In this document: one piece after another, positions 22,580 to 35,467 of the stretch
Layout of the letters: each line of letters begins with the position of its first letter
Position numbering within the stretch: the stretch's first letter is position 1
Origin: Acheta domesticus
Lineage: Eukaryota > Arthropoda > Insecta > Orthoptera > Gryllidae
Length of the DNA stretch: 64,000 nt
Reading direction: 5' to 3'
Assembly: GCA_031308135.1 (NCBI GenBank)
Contig: JAHLJT010000631.1
Span: 160,184,921-160,248,920 of the forward strand
Translations under genes and position numbers: made by a program
The notes under the pieces: generated by a model
What the model saw: only the letters and a program-made list of their open reading frames with translations
The model's database searches: none
What the model was told of the DNA's origin: nothing

Positions 22580-23590
22580 AGGTAAATTAAAACGCAAACG
22601 CCTCGTCCAACTAAGAGCAGGCTAAATCCTGCTCCAGAGTCTGTAGAATCTAGTATACACAGTAGTAATTATCATTGAACGTATGCTTAGTCAGTATGCT
22701 TAGTGAGTAGTAGAATTAGTCAAAGGAAGCAAAAGAAATCACCGAGGATATACTTTTTAGAATACAATTTTGTACGTACAACATGGAAAATATGTTGAGG
22801 TTCGAAAGATTTCCTCTTCGGATATGCCCGTTATCTGACAAAATAATGTTCTCTTGAAGAATCCCAATGCAACAAACTGAATTCACATTATTTGTTCTTG
22901 AGAGATATTGCAACACAGAAGACTATTATCCTCGAAAATTATTCTCATAAACTAGGGATGAGAAAGTAGCCATTTGATGATTTGAAAGAAATTCGCATTA
23001 AGAGATTAGGTTCAATTAGCTGGATTTAAGTTACAATCTAAATACTTGTTTGGCTGTAATTTGCCTTTTACGATTTTTACGCGGTTTTAGTTGCAACAAC
23101 ACTAAAAAGAAATATGAAAGACGCCGTATAACACAATGAGGACAAGTTGTGGTTTAAGGATAATCGCTGAAGGTTAATGAAACATGGATACAAAATCGCC
23201 AACTTGTAACACTGAAAGGGCAGAGATCTCAAAGAACGTGATATAAATGACGATAGAGAAAACACAGTTTCAAAGTATAATGAAAGAGATACGCTGGCAA
23301 ATAAACGAATCAAACACAACACAGGGAACACGTGGAAAACAACAGAGATACAGGGGTGTGAAAGATGATGCACGAGCAATAGAATTACTGAAATTGTTCA
23401 TAAAATTACAAGGAAATGGTCGTTTGTTGGAAGGATATTCACGCCATGCTTTCTACCAACCTACGTTTCGCTACTCAACTTAATCTTTAATAGCATTGCC
23501 CTTCAAATAAAAAAATCCCCTTACCTTTCTAAAGCTTTAATAAAAATTGCAAGGAACGCGTTTTTGTGACTCTTGTTTCCATCGTCTACA
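22580..23590. other. AT-rich intergenic DNA
   Basis: Nothing recognised apart from a 'ctagggatgagaa' sequence at about 22954 that looks like a hAT end but has no partner. Confidence 0.4.
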
Positions 23591-23810
23591 AAGGGTCGCG
23601 CGCGTTTCCAAATGAGAAAGTCCGTGGCGCAGCGCTGATTTCCTTTGAGACGCCGTGCGCCACGCCGCGCCGGGGCCAGAGACTCCCTGCCGCCCCGCCC
23701 AGCCACGCCCCCTCGCCTCGCCCCGTTGTCACCAGCCCCGCACCACCTCCTCGCTCTGCGCCCCAAAGAATGACCTCGCACCTGATTGGCAGACTTTGCC
23801 ACTAGATTCT
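23590..23810. other. GC/CpG-rich island
   Basis: About 220 bp of high GC, C-rich on the plus strand, with sharp borders to AT-rich DNA. There is no domain-like frame. Confidence 0.4.
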
Positions 23811-23821
23811 GCATTCTATGC

Positions 23822-23850
23822 TTAACCTAGTAGCGCCCGATTTAGTATTT
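23822..23850 (+). mobile_element. piggyBac-like terminus with TTAA
   Basis: TTAA (23822-23825) followed by CCTAGTAGCGCCCG. The same end, 11 of 13 bases alike, follows a TTAA at 45898-45901. TTAA is the piggyBac target. No second terminus is found nearby. Confidence 0.4.
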
Positions 23851-24169
23851 TTTACGATGATAGGAAAGTGGGTAAGAATAGAAGAGAAGGTTCTCCTAAC
23901 AATCATGTTTTTAGTTTTAAAATATACAATTTACTCAAGAATTAGGTTCATTAAATTTGTTAACCATATTACTTGGAAATAATCAAACAATTCAAAGCAA
24001 GAAAGGAAACAAATTTTAGATAAATAACATTTTTTAAAAAATGAGAATATTTGTCTCTGATATTCTCATGATGAGCCACTTCCTTTAATTTCGCCACTTA
24101 AAGACATTGAATTGGAGACCATTCTTAAAAACAGTTTTCTGGTGGTTGCAGTGCAGCCACCTGATGAGG

Positions 24170-24560
24170 AAATTCCGTGATGTGGCCACCCCAGTCGATT
24201 TGCCCCTTCCCCGCCCCTTTCCCCCTTCTCCACGTCCGCCTTCGCCCGCCTTTCGTGGGCGCACGGGGGAACGCGGCCGACCAAGACGCAATCTGCGCAG
24301 CCGGCAGGGATCAAACCGATAACCTCCGCCACATTCAACTTAAGTACACCATTACTGGGCTTAGCGGCTCCCTGCCTGATGAGACCTGATGTGAAATTGG
24401 CCGGACCATTCCGCAGGTTACACGCTCCGCGGCTCCCGAAAAGGCTGTGAATTCCTGCCCGGGGGCGGCGCCCGGGGCGTCCGGCTTCTTTTCAGACGGG
24501 ATTCTCTCCCGGCGAGGCACAACGCCAACGCGGGGGGGAGGCAGCACGCGAGGAGAGACA
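24170..24560. other. GC-rich stretch
   Basis: C-rich then G-rich sequence with a tRNA-like 'gggatcaaaccgataacc' (24308-24325) which, on the minus strand, resembles a B box. No good A box is found, so a SINE head is only possible. Confidence 0.3.
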
Positions 24561-24744
24561 AGTCGGTAGAAACCTCAGGGGAGGTGGCTGATGTAAACGA
24601 AGATGAAAGCGCCGACTGAGACATTGGCAACACCTTTGTCTCTGTAACCTCGTTCATCGGGTGAGGTGGGATAGGGTTGGAGACCCGGCAAAGGTGGAGT
24701 TTCGATTGATTCGTTACTGATTCTGAGCACGTCAAATACCAAGG

Positions 24745-24912
24745 TCATTAGCCACGGTAGATATCACGAGAGGTGGCGATGAACTTCCCTCTTGGATGGC
24801 GAGATTCGGCGTCGACCAACATGTCAGCTCGCGGGGTTTTCCACAATGAGACAAATCCCATCAATGGAACACCTCCCCAGTCGGGACACGCTCTAAGCTG
24901 CCGACTGGACTC
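24745..24912 (-). mobile_element. SINE tail fragment
   Basis: Carries 'aggtcattag', 'ggatggcgagattcgg', 'cagctcgcggggtttt' and 'ggacacgctctaagctgcc', in the order seen in the SINEs at 46448 and 62608. It abuts a modular repeat copy at 24914. Confidence 0.6.
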
Positions 24913-24913
24913 C

Positions 24914-25672
24914 CAATGTAATTTTCTGGACTTGTCTCTCACATCGTTAATATTTACATTAGCGGCGATTTTTTCACATTATTATATTAACGAGTACATG
25001 TGCTTTAAATAATGTCCTGTAAAGTTTGTCGATAACTCAACCGTTGTCTGTGAAAACTAGCTCAAAATTCCGCATTTTCAGAAACGCTCAAACGCCATAT
25101 TCTCAAAAATGGCTCCAATTTTTTTCTTCAAACTTTTCGAACGGATAGTGCCAATTGCATTCTTTAATATGACTTCAAGTTTATTTTGGGGTATTTTTTG
25201 TTTCTTCAAAAAATACACAAATGTAATTTTTTTGAAAGATCTCTCACACCTTTATTATGCACATTACCTGCAATTTGTAAACACTATTGTAGTTGTGAGT
25301 TAATATGAATCAAATAACTTCAAATGAAGGTTTTCGAAAACTCAAAATTTTTTGTGAAAAAGAGCTTCAAATTTCGCATTTTTAGTAGCGCTTATACGTC
25401 ATTTTGTTAAAAAACCGCTCCAAATATTTTAAAGAAAATTGCCATTGAGAACAAGCTTTTACTGTTATTTAATATTCTAAAATTAATATTTCAATTCTAC
25501 CATTAGGAAACCGAAAAATTAAGAAAATGTCAAAAAAAAGTACTTTGGGCGGCGATAGATGACAGCTGGCACAAGTATGTGGCAATTCCGAATAGCTAGC
25601 CTAGACCCAGGGAAATATAAAACTAATACGGGAAAGTTTGTGCCATTCTATAGCACCACTAGTTAATGTAGG
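24914..25672 (+). mobile_element. Modular repeat family, copy truncated at the left
   Basis: Enters the family sequence at the part corresponding to about 5370 of the first copy, runs through two modules ('tggctccaa' about 25111 and 'ccgctccaa' about 25415, about 306 bp apart) and ends at 'aatacgggaaagt' and 'agcaccactagtt'. Confidence 0.65.
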
Positions 25673-25908
25673 GTGTATTATTCCCTCTGACCAGTCTTTA
25701 GGTACTTTTTCTTCGTTCCAACACTCAAAGACTAACGCATCTAAAACCTAAAGAAAATGGAACTGAAAACTAAACCAATATAGGCCGATTACATGTCTAA
25801 ATTATATCTGCAAAATTGTATCTTGTTTGATAGTACCAAAAATCTGAATATGTTACATCTGAGAATATCATCGATGATGAGCAGAAGGACTGCCGGAAGG
25901 GAGCCAAA

Positions 25909-25966
25909 TAATAATAATGATAATAATAATAATAATGATAATAATAATGATAATAATAATAATCAA
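25909..25966 (+). repeat. (AAT/GAT)n microsatellite
   Basis: Irregular trinucleotide run just upstream of the LINE 3' end. Confidence 0.85.
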
Positions 25967-25989
25967 TACCTAACACCCACAATATATCC

Positions 25990-26301
25990 GTAAAACACCT
26001 AGAGAAGATCCAGAAATATACCGATCTCGCCCATGAAGTCGCTGCTCAGTGGAACCTCAGCAAAGTGACAACTGTGCCAATAATAATATCAGCCACAGGA
26101 GTGATCCCGAAAATGACACTTCGAGGACTAGAGACCTCTTCACTTGGATGCCAGAAGTATATATAATATGCAGAAGGCAGTTATTTTGAATACATGCCGT
26201 ATTGTTAGAAGCCATCTGAATCTTCAATAAAGCAACTGCACACCTGGCCATCATACCTGTGAGTGTTTGACTCACCGACCAGTAAAAACTGTGAAGAATA
26301 A

Positions 26302-26359
<58 letters not shown>

Positions 26360-26360
26360 T
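25990..26360 (+). pseudogene. LINE ORF2 C-terminus and 3' tail, degenerate
   Basis: From 26002 the frame reads EKIQKYTDLAHEVAAQWNLS, then KVTTVPIIISATGVIPKM and ends TAA at 26164-26166. A shift then allows QKAVILNTCRIVRSHLNLQ from 26171. These two blocks are the characteristic end of the polyprotein in a widespread group of animal non-LTR retrotransposons: a DLA..VWxL..V..VPVVIGALG block, then a MQKAVLLGTxHIVRR block. It is followed by a short 3' UTR and an (AAT)n tail at 26302-26359. It is a 5'-truncated, inactive copy. Confidence 0.7.
26302..26359 (+). repeat. (AAT)n LINE tail microsatellite
   Basis: Pure trinucleotide run of about 57 bp terminating the LINE fragment. Confidence 0.85.
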
Positions 26361-26589
26361 GTTGGAGTAAACTTTTTTCAGTAGATAAATGTATTGAGAA
26401 AAGTAGTATTGATTTTGACTATTCTCGAGCATGTGGGCAAGGGAACCTGTCATGTTGGCAGTAAAGCGCATTTTCTCCCTAAGACACAATGTGCCCTCAT
26501 GAGAAGCAGTATAATAGGAAAGAAACTGCATTTATTACGTAGCTATTTCCAGTAGCGCGAGAAAACATGTGCTGTTGTAGAACCGCTTA

Positions 26590-27170
26590 ATTTTTACTTT
26601 CCCGCATGAGAAAGTAATGTTAATGTTAATAAGGAAAACTTTCCTACTGCTGATTACACTCTTTAATATGATGTAAAGTTTATTTTGAGTTATTTTTTGT
26701 TTTTTTCAACAATTACATAAATGTAATTTTTCTGAAAGATCTCTCACATCTTTAATATGCACATTACCAGCAATTTGTTAATATTATTATGTTTGTTAGT
26801 GTAAGTGCTTCAAATAACTTCAAATAAAGTATTTTGAAAACTCAAACATTTTCTCTGAAAATGAGCTTCAAATTTCGCATTTTTAGTAGCGTTAAAACGC
26901 AATTTTCTTTAAAACGGTACATAATATTTAACAGAAAATTGTCATTTAGGACTAGTTTTTGTGTTCTGTAATATTCTAAAATTAATATTTCCGTTCTACT
27001 AATAGGAAACCCAAAAATTAAGAAAATGACAAAAAATATACTTTTGGAGGTGATAGAAGCCTGCTGGCAAGAAAAGTATGTGGCAATTCCAAATAGGTAG
27101 CGAAGACCCAAAGAAACAGAAAACTAATACGGGAAAGTCTGTGCCATTCTGTTGCACCACTAGTTTTAAT
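26590..27170 (+). mobile_element. Modular repeat family, internally deleted copy
   Basis: Begins 'tactttcccgcatgagaaagtaatg', jumps to the part equivalent to about 5590 of copy 1, and ends with 'aatacgggaaagtctgtgcc' and 'caccactagtttt' at 27123-27170. Both termini are present but most of the interior is missing. Confidence 0.65.
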
Positions 27171-27785
27171 GGATAAAAAAATGGTTTATTTTACGTGCTG
27201 TTAACAATGCGCTGAATCTTCCTTTATTATTGAGATTAAGAATTATTTATGATACGAGTGGTAAATGTTGCATTTTATTTTGCGTGGAGGAAATATTGTA
27301 ACACGAGGCCGAAAAGCCGAGTGGCCCAATCCTACAAACAAATTAAAATCACTTTTACTTCGTGTGTCACACTATTTTTTACACAGCCTTTTAGACTTTC
27401 ATTACAATTTAATTCAAAGATATAAATGAAATCTATGTTGTATTAAGATCAGCAGTAGCTCATGCGATCAGACAAAACTACTTTGTTTCCATTGTTGTAT
27501 TCACAGTTTTATCAGAATATAATGAATATTGTCACACTTTTAGCGCTAGTGGTAAAAATTGAAGTATCAGCACGCTTCGCTTACCCCAAAAGTAACTTCT
27601 TTTTGTAGGAAGTGTATAAAAGAATAATGTTACATGAGTAATAAAGACAGCGTTTTATGTAGTGCAAAACCCCTGAATGACAATTCTGCAATATAATAAA
27701 GAACATTTGTCTTCATTATATATTTTTATTTATACACTTTGAGTTATCCTATTAATTGTTGTTATAAAATTAATAACAATATTTT
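27171..27785. other. AT-rich intergenic DNA
   Basis: Nothing recognised. Confidence 0.5.
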
Positions 27786-27789
27786 TTTG

Positions 27790-28050
27790 GGGGAAACACG
27801 GCGATCTACTGAAGTTGAACTAAACTGAACAAAGAGCGGTGACCGGCGAACCAAGAGAACGACGAGAGATCTCTGAACTATGTGAACGACGACCGGCGAA
27901 CTACGAACGATGATCGACGGCCAGCGGACTACGAACGATGATCGGTGACAAATGAACTATAGTTCACTAAATGGTCGTTCAGTATCGTACCGTTCCTTTT
28001 TGAGAATAGTTCAATTGAACTAGTTCGTTCGCGGTCGAGTCATCCCTAAT
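27790..28050 (-). mobile_element. hAT-like terminus with GAACGA-type repeats
   Basis: On the minus strand the sequence starts TAGGGATGACTCGACC at 28048 and carries many degenerate GAACGA/GTTCGT and CGGCGAAC motifs (for example 'gaactacgaacgatgatcg' near 27895 and 27935). This layout, a TAGGGATG end plus GTTC-rich subterminal repeats, is usual in non-autonomous hAT elements. The opposite end is not identified. It sits directly against a modular repeat end. Confidence 0.4.
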
Positions 28051-28054
28051 AGTT

Positions 28055-28256
28055 TTATGCAGTTGTAGACTTCACATAGTTCTGACAACACTGCGATGGT
28101 AACAGTGAGTTGTTCGTTTCTTAGTTGAATTGGACGTTTTCAAATAATAACTAAGATGTTAGTAGCACAGAAAGTGCAATATTTCAATACTACGTACCTT
28201 GTTTTCCACTAACGAGGAAAAGTTTGTGCTGTTGTAGCACCAGTAGTTTTTCAAGG
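28055..28256 (+). mobile_element. Modular repeat family, right-end fragment
   Basis: Matches 6835-7005 (shared 'agttctgacaacactgcg', 'aagatgttagtag', 'gtgctgttgtagcacc') with an extra 35 bp at about 28112-28147. Confidence 0.55.
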
Positions 28257-31080
28257 AAGAACTTCTTAAAATTTCATTTTCCAAGCATTCCACATTTTGC
28301 ATCAGTGAATCATATTTCAGCTGAAAACCATTGGCTTGAGGACTGGGCACCGTTTCTTCGGTGCACAAAAGACATTTTCAATTTTCAAGCGTTAAATTCG
28401 CGAAACGTAGCCGTTTAATTCTCGGCAAAAGACTGTTTTACTCTACTCAGGAATGTCAAACTCCGCCCGCACGAGCTATTTGCCCGCCTTGAAAGCCCAG
28501 CTCCTGCCCGGGCCACTTCTCTTGACTTCACCCTCGTTTCCTTCTCCACATCCAGAAAGGGGTGTACACGCCGAATCTGTAACGGGGATGGTAATGGCGA
28601 AATGCACTCGAAACACCTGAAAGAACGGTTACTTTATACGAAAGCATGTTTGCTTGATGTTTCCCAACAAAAAACGGAGATATGATTTATGTTTACCTAT
28701 TTACTAATCTCTTTATTTTCTTTTAAATTTCTGTCTTTTATAATAATTTTGCCAAGGGACAGGAATTTGTTTGAATGGCAATTTCCTTGCTAGTTTTCGT
28801 TTTGTGTTATGTTCAATTAAATCATTGTTATGCTTTAAACAGTAATAATGTGCAATAAATTAACAAGTCTCTCTTAAGGCGGACAACTCTTTTCACAATA
28901 ATCTTTGTCTATTAAACCTCCTAGTGTGAACATAAGAAGTTAATACAAACACCTCTTGAACTCTTAAGTAAACGCGAACCAAATTAAGATCCTTATGATT
29001 CAAAATATTTAATATTACTCCCGACTGACAATTTGAAATATGTCTGATGTATTTCATTTTAAAGGATCATTTCATCGTTTTGGTTGAGGAAATGGGAATT
29101 AATATTGTTTTGTGGCAACAACTATCAATTAATGTCTCCAAAACTGCCATGGCTTTCAGCAACGTACCGCCACTTGAAATCTATTTGTACAGCCCTTACT
29201 TCTAAATCACACTGCAATTACTCTTAGCAACGAGGTTGCCGGGAACTGCAGAAAGCCAGTTACTTTTCCCGGAACCATGACATGCTCATTCTAATATGCT
29301 ATAATGACAATTTCGTTAAATTATCTAATTAAATGCAAATTATGAAAATTATCTTTAATCATGTAAAAAATATTATCTTTAATATTGTAAAAAAGTCTTG
29401 TAAATTATCTTAAAATTAAGATGTTATCTTCATTCTTCTCGTAACTCAAAAATGAATGTGTACATTTCTAGTGCAATGAACGATATGATCTGCATCGTCT
29501 TCGCATTTCCTCGGAAGGGAAGGTTCCCACAAGTGCTGCGCTTCGGACTGCGCGTCGAACCTTCCCCTGCTTCCTCTCCTCCCCCTCCACCCAACTGATC
29601 CACGTGAGCACAGAGTCAAATCGAAGCGCCAACTCCGCGAACTCTCCTTGGGAAGGGAATTTTAAATGCAGTGTTAACTCCTGTGCTTAATGTTGCGATA
29701 AGAATCGATGAGCACCTGGTTTGAATCTTACAACCTCCCCAGACGCTGAGGGATTTCCGGGAGGAGGAGCCCCCGAAAGTGGGCTGGGAGAATTCGAAGA
29801 AAAGAGGGTGGCTGACTAGAATAGATGTTTGCACCATTTATAAGAGAAACCGCTCATAAAGACGAACTTTTTGAACAAGTGTTGAAATGCCTGGTCGTTT
29901 TATAATTAATTTCATTCAATATAAAGATTAAGAAATGTGATCTTTACACTCTGTGACTAATATCGATATGTCATCTAAATAAACCGATTTTGTTTCTGGT
30001 CACAAATAAAACCATTTTCTTCATTTGCAGAACAATCGTAAAAATAGTTAAATATTTCTTCCAAAAAATATTAAAATTGTCATTGTTACGTAACATGAAA
30101 CTTTCCGATCAAGTAATGTAACTCTCATTTTGTAATTAAACAACGCAATCTAGTGTTACGAAACTTCTAAAAAGTGCCAAAAGAATTTATTTCACTCTAG
30201 TATCACAACATTTAATTCTTCCGTTTTAAATGGAATTCTCAATATTTGTCCTCAAATATGAAATTAAAGTATGAGATAAATAATTAAATTTAATATTTTT
30301 TAAAATCTCATGCCATTTTATTTTCATATTCAAAATATAATGTTATCTATCACTAATTATTTGTTATGAAATCATGTTGGATAATACAAATGGTGAATAA
30401 CTATTCCTAAATTGAACGAGGTTTTGAAACGCCTATCTTTTTGAAAGTATCAATATAGAAACGGGTTTTCTTAAAATATAAATAAAGTATACGTTTGTCT
30501 ATATACCCTGAAACACAAAAGAATCATGAAATAGTGAAGGATCCATTATTAATCACGGGCTTTGGTTTCATGAATATGTGCTTGGTCTAAAAATAAATTG
30601 AGAGCGTCATTTTAGTGTAATCAAGACCGTTTCAGAGATTGTAATTCAGTTGCTACTATCAATCGAAACTAATAATTTTAATTCAAATTTTATGTTGGTA
30701 AAATTGAAGAGTTTTTGACTACAAAATAATTGTCTTTACTAAGGTCATTCCGATATTTACATCACAAAAAACGCATACAAATATGTTTACAATTTCTGTG
30801 AAATTTATTCAGGCAGAAAAAATTCTAAAAACAATTGTATGGATTTGTATATGAAATAAGTAACATTGTGAGCTTAAATAATTAGAATGTTTCCAATAAA
30901 AAGGTGCATGCATTCCAGTATGACAACCCAGATAATGCGAAAGATCGTGTAGCAGAAAGAACGCAGTAAAAAAATTCTAACTTTATGACTGAGGGAGAAA
31001 GCAAGGAATAAACGAAGAACGACCTCTGCGGGCGTCAGAGCCACGGAGCAGCTTTAGGAATCGATATATCCGAGGCGACT
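28257..31080. other. Mostly AT-rich intergenic DNA
   Basis: 2.8 kb without a supported gene. Moderately GC patches occur at 28450-28520 and 29500-29600. The latter contains the inverted pair GGAAGGTTC/GAACCTTCC around 29519-29565. Confidence 0.4.
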
Positions 31081-31084
31081 GCGT

Positions 31085-31270
31085 GGGTGTACATTGGCGC
31101 CGAGAAGGAAACCATATTGTGTGCAAACGGCGCCCCCACCGCTCCAACTCCGACGCAAACACGGCCGCCGCCGCCGCCGCCATCGACGCCGACGCCGCTC
31201 GGCCGGTTCCAGAACTATTTACGAGGAACAGCGAAGGCTGCCCAGGGCGAGAACCCAAGGCCTCCGTGTT
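31085..31270. other. GC-rich island with (CCG)n
   Basis: About 185 bp of GC-rich DNA containing a CCG trinucleotide run (31163-31184) in AT-rich surroundings. Frames on several strands give low-complexity Pro/Ala/Arg peptides, so I do not call a gene. Confidence 0.4.
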
Positions 31271-32738
31271 AAATTGCTTGTTAAGAGAATGCAAACCTTC
31301 CGCTACGAAGACGTTCTTCTCAAGATTTGTGGCGAGATTATTCGAATTCCATAAATTCTCGAGAAACCACGATCTTTTAAAACTATCAGACCGTTAGAGA
31401 GAAGGAAAAAAGATGGATTGCAAATCTAAAGGGATTTTAAATTTCTTTCTAACTAGTATCGATACAGAAAATTGAAAACTTTCTAATGAAAACTGGAGAT
31501 AAATGTCCCTTATTTTTACGGTTATATTTTGCTCTACTTGTCGGTAACGTTGGCTTAGAAGTTTGTGGTGACGCCTGCAGACAATTACTTTTGACGCAGA
31601 TAGAGCGTGCGAGCGCATTGGTTTGGAATTGGAGCGAACACAAAGCAATAGATAGAGCGCAGATTCCTCAAAGCGAACTTCCGTAGTTCGCAGCATGGCT
31701 GGCTTTGGAATCCAATGCACAGTCTCGCAGTTCCGCTTTCACAGAACAATGGATAGTTCCATGTGTCTCTCTGTACACTTTTGGACGCGTCGTCGTTGTT
31801 CCTGGGGCTTGCAAAGCAGAAGCGACAATATTCTAGGCGCATTTGATTACATATTACCGTCCAAATTTCAAGTTTCGTAGTCTTGCCACTATTCAAATCA
31901 CTCATAGTTGTTAGAATTTTGACAATGTTTATCGAAATTGCGAATTTTTGCAATATTATTCGAGCCCCATCAACTCAAAATATAGTATTTTAATAAGGCA
32001 AGAATCCACTATTTTCACATCGATGGGATGATGTGAAAGGAGGGCACCGACTGAAATATTATATAAAATCCACTGACCCATTTGAAATGGAAGATAAAGT
32101 ACGTCATCATAAATGAATTATCGTTCTTATTTTTCTTCTTCTTCTTCTTCTTCTTCTTCTTCTTCTCAATAATTATTATTATCATCGTTGTTACAAATGG
32201 TGTTTATGCAAAGAATTGTCTTCTCAAGCCCCGACACGAACCCATGTCTCCCGGTATACTACGCCCAGTTTCTTTCAACAGTGTATCATTCGGCTAAGTA
32301 GTTGTGAGGTGGCAACGATAAGTGGCAATTGCAAAACGGGATACATTCCCACGTTCTTGTTAAAACTTACTTCTGTGAACAAGCAGTGAAATATAAATTA
32401 TTAGTACTAGAGCAAAATATAATTATTAATTAATATCAAAACAAAACTCCCTAAGACGTTTGGAAGGGAGAAAAAAGAATAAAATAGTGGGAAAGCACGA
32501 CAAATCAAAACTTTACCTCCTCTTAGTGTAATTACTCAACAATTACTCAGATGTTTAAAAAAATGTGCATGACATCATTTAAAGATCTATAATTGAATGT
32601 ACTTATGCAAAAAATGTCCAAGTAACAATGGTCAGTATGGTTGAGAAATTATTTGGAAAGCTGGAATAATTACGCCATATATAATATAAATAGCTTAATA
32701 TATCGAGTAGCAAGCAAGCACGTCAAAAATTATATACA
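31271..32738. other. Intergenic DNA
   Basis: No gene. It contains a (TTC)n run at 32133-32166 and a short (TTA)n at 32170-32185. Confidence 0.5.
32133..32166 (+). repeat. (TTC)n microsatellite
   Basis: About eleven trinucleotide units. Confidence 0.85.
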
Positions 32739-32812
32739 TCTCTCTCTCTCTCTCTCTCTCTCTCTCATGTGTGTGTATGTGTTTGCGCGCGCGCGTGCGT
32801 GTGTGTGTGTGT
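32739..32812 (+). repeat. Compound (TC)n-(TG)n-(CG)n-(TG)n microsatellite
   Basis: A 28-bp TC run, then TG, a short (CG)5 core and a further TG run. The TG/CG part is alternating purine-pyrimidine DNA. Confidence 0.9.
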
Positions 32813-34370
32813 AATGTGGATGTAAATCACAAAACATTGTTTCATTTTGTTCAGTATGAAGTCTATAAGACTAATAAAATACATTATAGAACAGTATACA
32901 ATCACTGTACACTACAAACCCAACGTTCAACATCGTTTTGAAAATTTAATGGAAATGTTTTATATTTACGTGCCTGTACGTATCTGTACGTGTCTGTGTA
33001 AGGAAATATGGCAAAGAAATTCTACTGTACACCTTAGCTTAAAAACGTAATGTGTTACATAATAACTTGGGAGCGAATTTCTATGATTTTGCGTATTTTT
33101 GTGCGTTGCTTCAGGACATAGCTAAGTGAAATTTCTTTACATTTGGCTAGAACTGGATGCTATGCAGATTCATACTATATTTTGCATATTTATCCGATTA
33201 TTCCTGTTGCTGCAGACTCGTGTAATTATAAGCACATATTTGCATTTTTCGTTAAATTAGAGACTTATCTCTAAAACGTTTCATCATTTCATAGAATCTT
33301 TTTTATTTCTGAGCGTTCATTAATTCGAAAGAGCTGTAATAGTTTGCGTTTGTTTTCAACTTCTTTTCTATAGATACTTGTGCAAATGTAGGTTCTTGAT
33401 ATCTTATGTTTAAATCAGGCAGGAGAAATGCAACAAAAACAAGACATAGTAGGTGAATATTTACTTCAGTTATTTCTCCCGAGAAGTAAGGTAGATTATA
33501 AATTATGTTTGCACAAATATACAAGTACATCTTTTCATTCCAAGCATGCTTCTCCTGAATTTTATCAAGAAAGGTTTATACAGGAAATGAAATATTGTTA
33601 ATATTCATTGCATACTAAAGTGCATATTTAAGAATTTTAAGTCATAAATACAAATTTTTAAGAGCATATTTCAAGATTTTTTAGGGCAGAAAAATCCTCT
33701 TAACAACATTTGATTTTGTCGTGAAAGGACATAAGTGCTAGACATTGCGATTACGTACACTCCCAAATCTTTCAGTTTAAAAAACACTTTGAAATTAAGA
33801 AAACTTGCTAAACTAGCTTCTCTTACAATACTTTACAGTCACATAGTTTCAGGAAGTGGAAATATGGAATGCTTTAATAGATCGATTACAACTCACACAA
33901 CGAAATAATGAAAAAATTACAGCAGATAGCTGTTCATTCTATTTTTTTGTGCGTTTATTTTAGTTTAGTGTTTATACTATAAAAGCAAGCAGTAAAAAAT
34001 AGGGATACTACTACCTATCATTTAATGCGAAAAATCATGAAATTTGATTGAGTAGAAAAACTCAGAACGTCGGCGCCATGAATGACAAACTGTACGCAAG
34101 TAAGCTTTAAAAAGGGCACGTTGTAGCCACTCCCAACTTAAAGGCAAACGCGGCCAAAGTTCGTTCACTCACTCCGCTTCACGTGGTCGTGAAGTATGCA
34201 TGACCAGGAAACATCACTGGCGGCGAACGCCGCATCATCAGTAACGAAGCGTCAGTGGCGAAACTGGAGAAAGGCGGCGGCTGATCGGCGTCGCACTCTT
34301 TCGGGGTCACCAAAGTATATCGGATTTAAACAGAGTGCCACGCCAAGGTCACAAACTGGACGGAAAGTGG
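32813..34370. other. AT-rich intergenic DNA
   Basis: Several GCATATTT/GCATATTTAAG motifs between 33180 and 33680 look like degenerate subterminal repeats of an old DNA element, but no ends are found. Confidence 0.35.
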
Positions 34371-34374
34371 ACAC

Positions 34375-34480
34375 TGTCATTCAATCAGGAGCTTCATTAC
34401 GACCTAAATTTTTGGTATTGGAGCTCCCGATTGGATGACAATATCCCCTTATCTTTATGATCTTAAAGCGACACTTTGTT
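34375..34480. mobile_element. Small MITE-like palindromic repeat, copy B
   Basis: Inverted relative to copy A (3725-3871). It shares 'gagctccaatacc', 'aaaaattta' and the flanking gattg boxes, and ends near 'aagcgacactttg'. Confidence 0.5.
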
Positions 34481-35460
34481 TATATTTGTGTTAACAAGAA
34501 GAATCAGCATAAGGAATAAGTATTATAAATTAAGTTGTTTACGAATGAAGTATCGTTAGACGGCTCATTAGAATTCGAGACTGGAGAATTGATGCGCTTG
34601 TGTTGATAAAATGAGTTTATCCACTTTGATGTTCTAATGTGAAACATTAGGAAACTGAAAACGGTGTCCTAATAGAAGTTATTAGAGCACTCAGTGTTAT
34701 AATATACCAAGGCCTACTATTAAAAAAAGTCAACACTTCAAAGAACATCTATTTATTATAAACATGGATTACAACGTTTGTATAATTATTTAAATTAATT
34801 CCCGCAGATGAAGACGGATGAGCTCCAAACATCCCTAAAATGAACGTTACCTTCATCATTAAATAATGATCATCTGCCTTCAGTAAAAATCTATGGATAT
34901 CTTCTTTTGCAAAAATTCCCGATTTCGTGGCCCATATCCGTCCCTTTGTCTCTTAAGAAACGCGAGTAATTGCGTATACTTATTTATATCAATATATTCT
35001 ATTAACTGAAATCGTACTTCGTAGCATGGAGTAGTGGCACCACATTGAACTGTGCTTCTCCTTTTCAGCTTTAAAAGTGAAATATGCCAGCATAACTTTT
35101 TCAGAAATATCGGAAACATTTTTTTCTCTGCACCATTCTTCAAAAATGTTATATTCTTTCTCGTTAGGACATTCTTGGTTTTTCTGGTATTAAACAATAA
35201 GAGCATAAGTTGCTTTTCTTTCAATTTCATCATCTATGCTTATTAATATCTCAATAATATTTTCTGAAGCAACAAATAATTCACATGCGCAAACCTAGAT
35301 TTTACACGACTTCTTTTCTCGTTCTTTTGTCTTTAATACTGAATCATCCATGGCCTCCCACTAACCTCAATCAACAGAAAACGTCACATGAGTTGGCCAC
35401 ATTTCTCAGAAGAAAAAATAGTGAATATTTCAGATATTTGAGTTTTTTACAAAGTGGATA
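34481..35460. other. AT-rich intergenic DNA
   Basis: Nothing recognised. Confidence 0.5.
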
Positions 35461-35467
35461 AAACGTT

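Noticed and set aside
24290..24420. Additional SINE head
   Set aside because: Only a B-box-like sequence on the minus strand is found; no A box at the right spacing and no family body beside it.
29690..29760. tRNA-like 'ggtttgaatctt' sequence
   Set aside because: Single weak B-box match without an A box.
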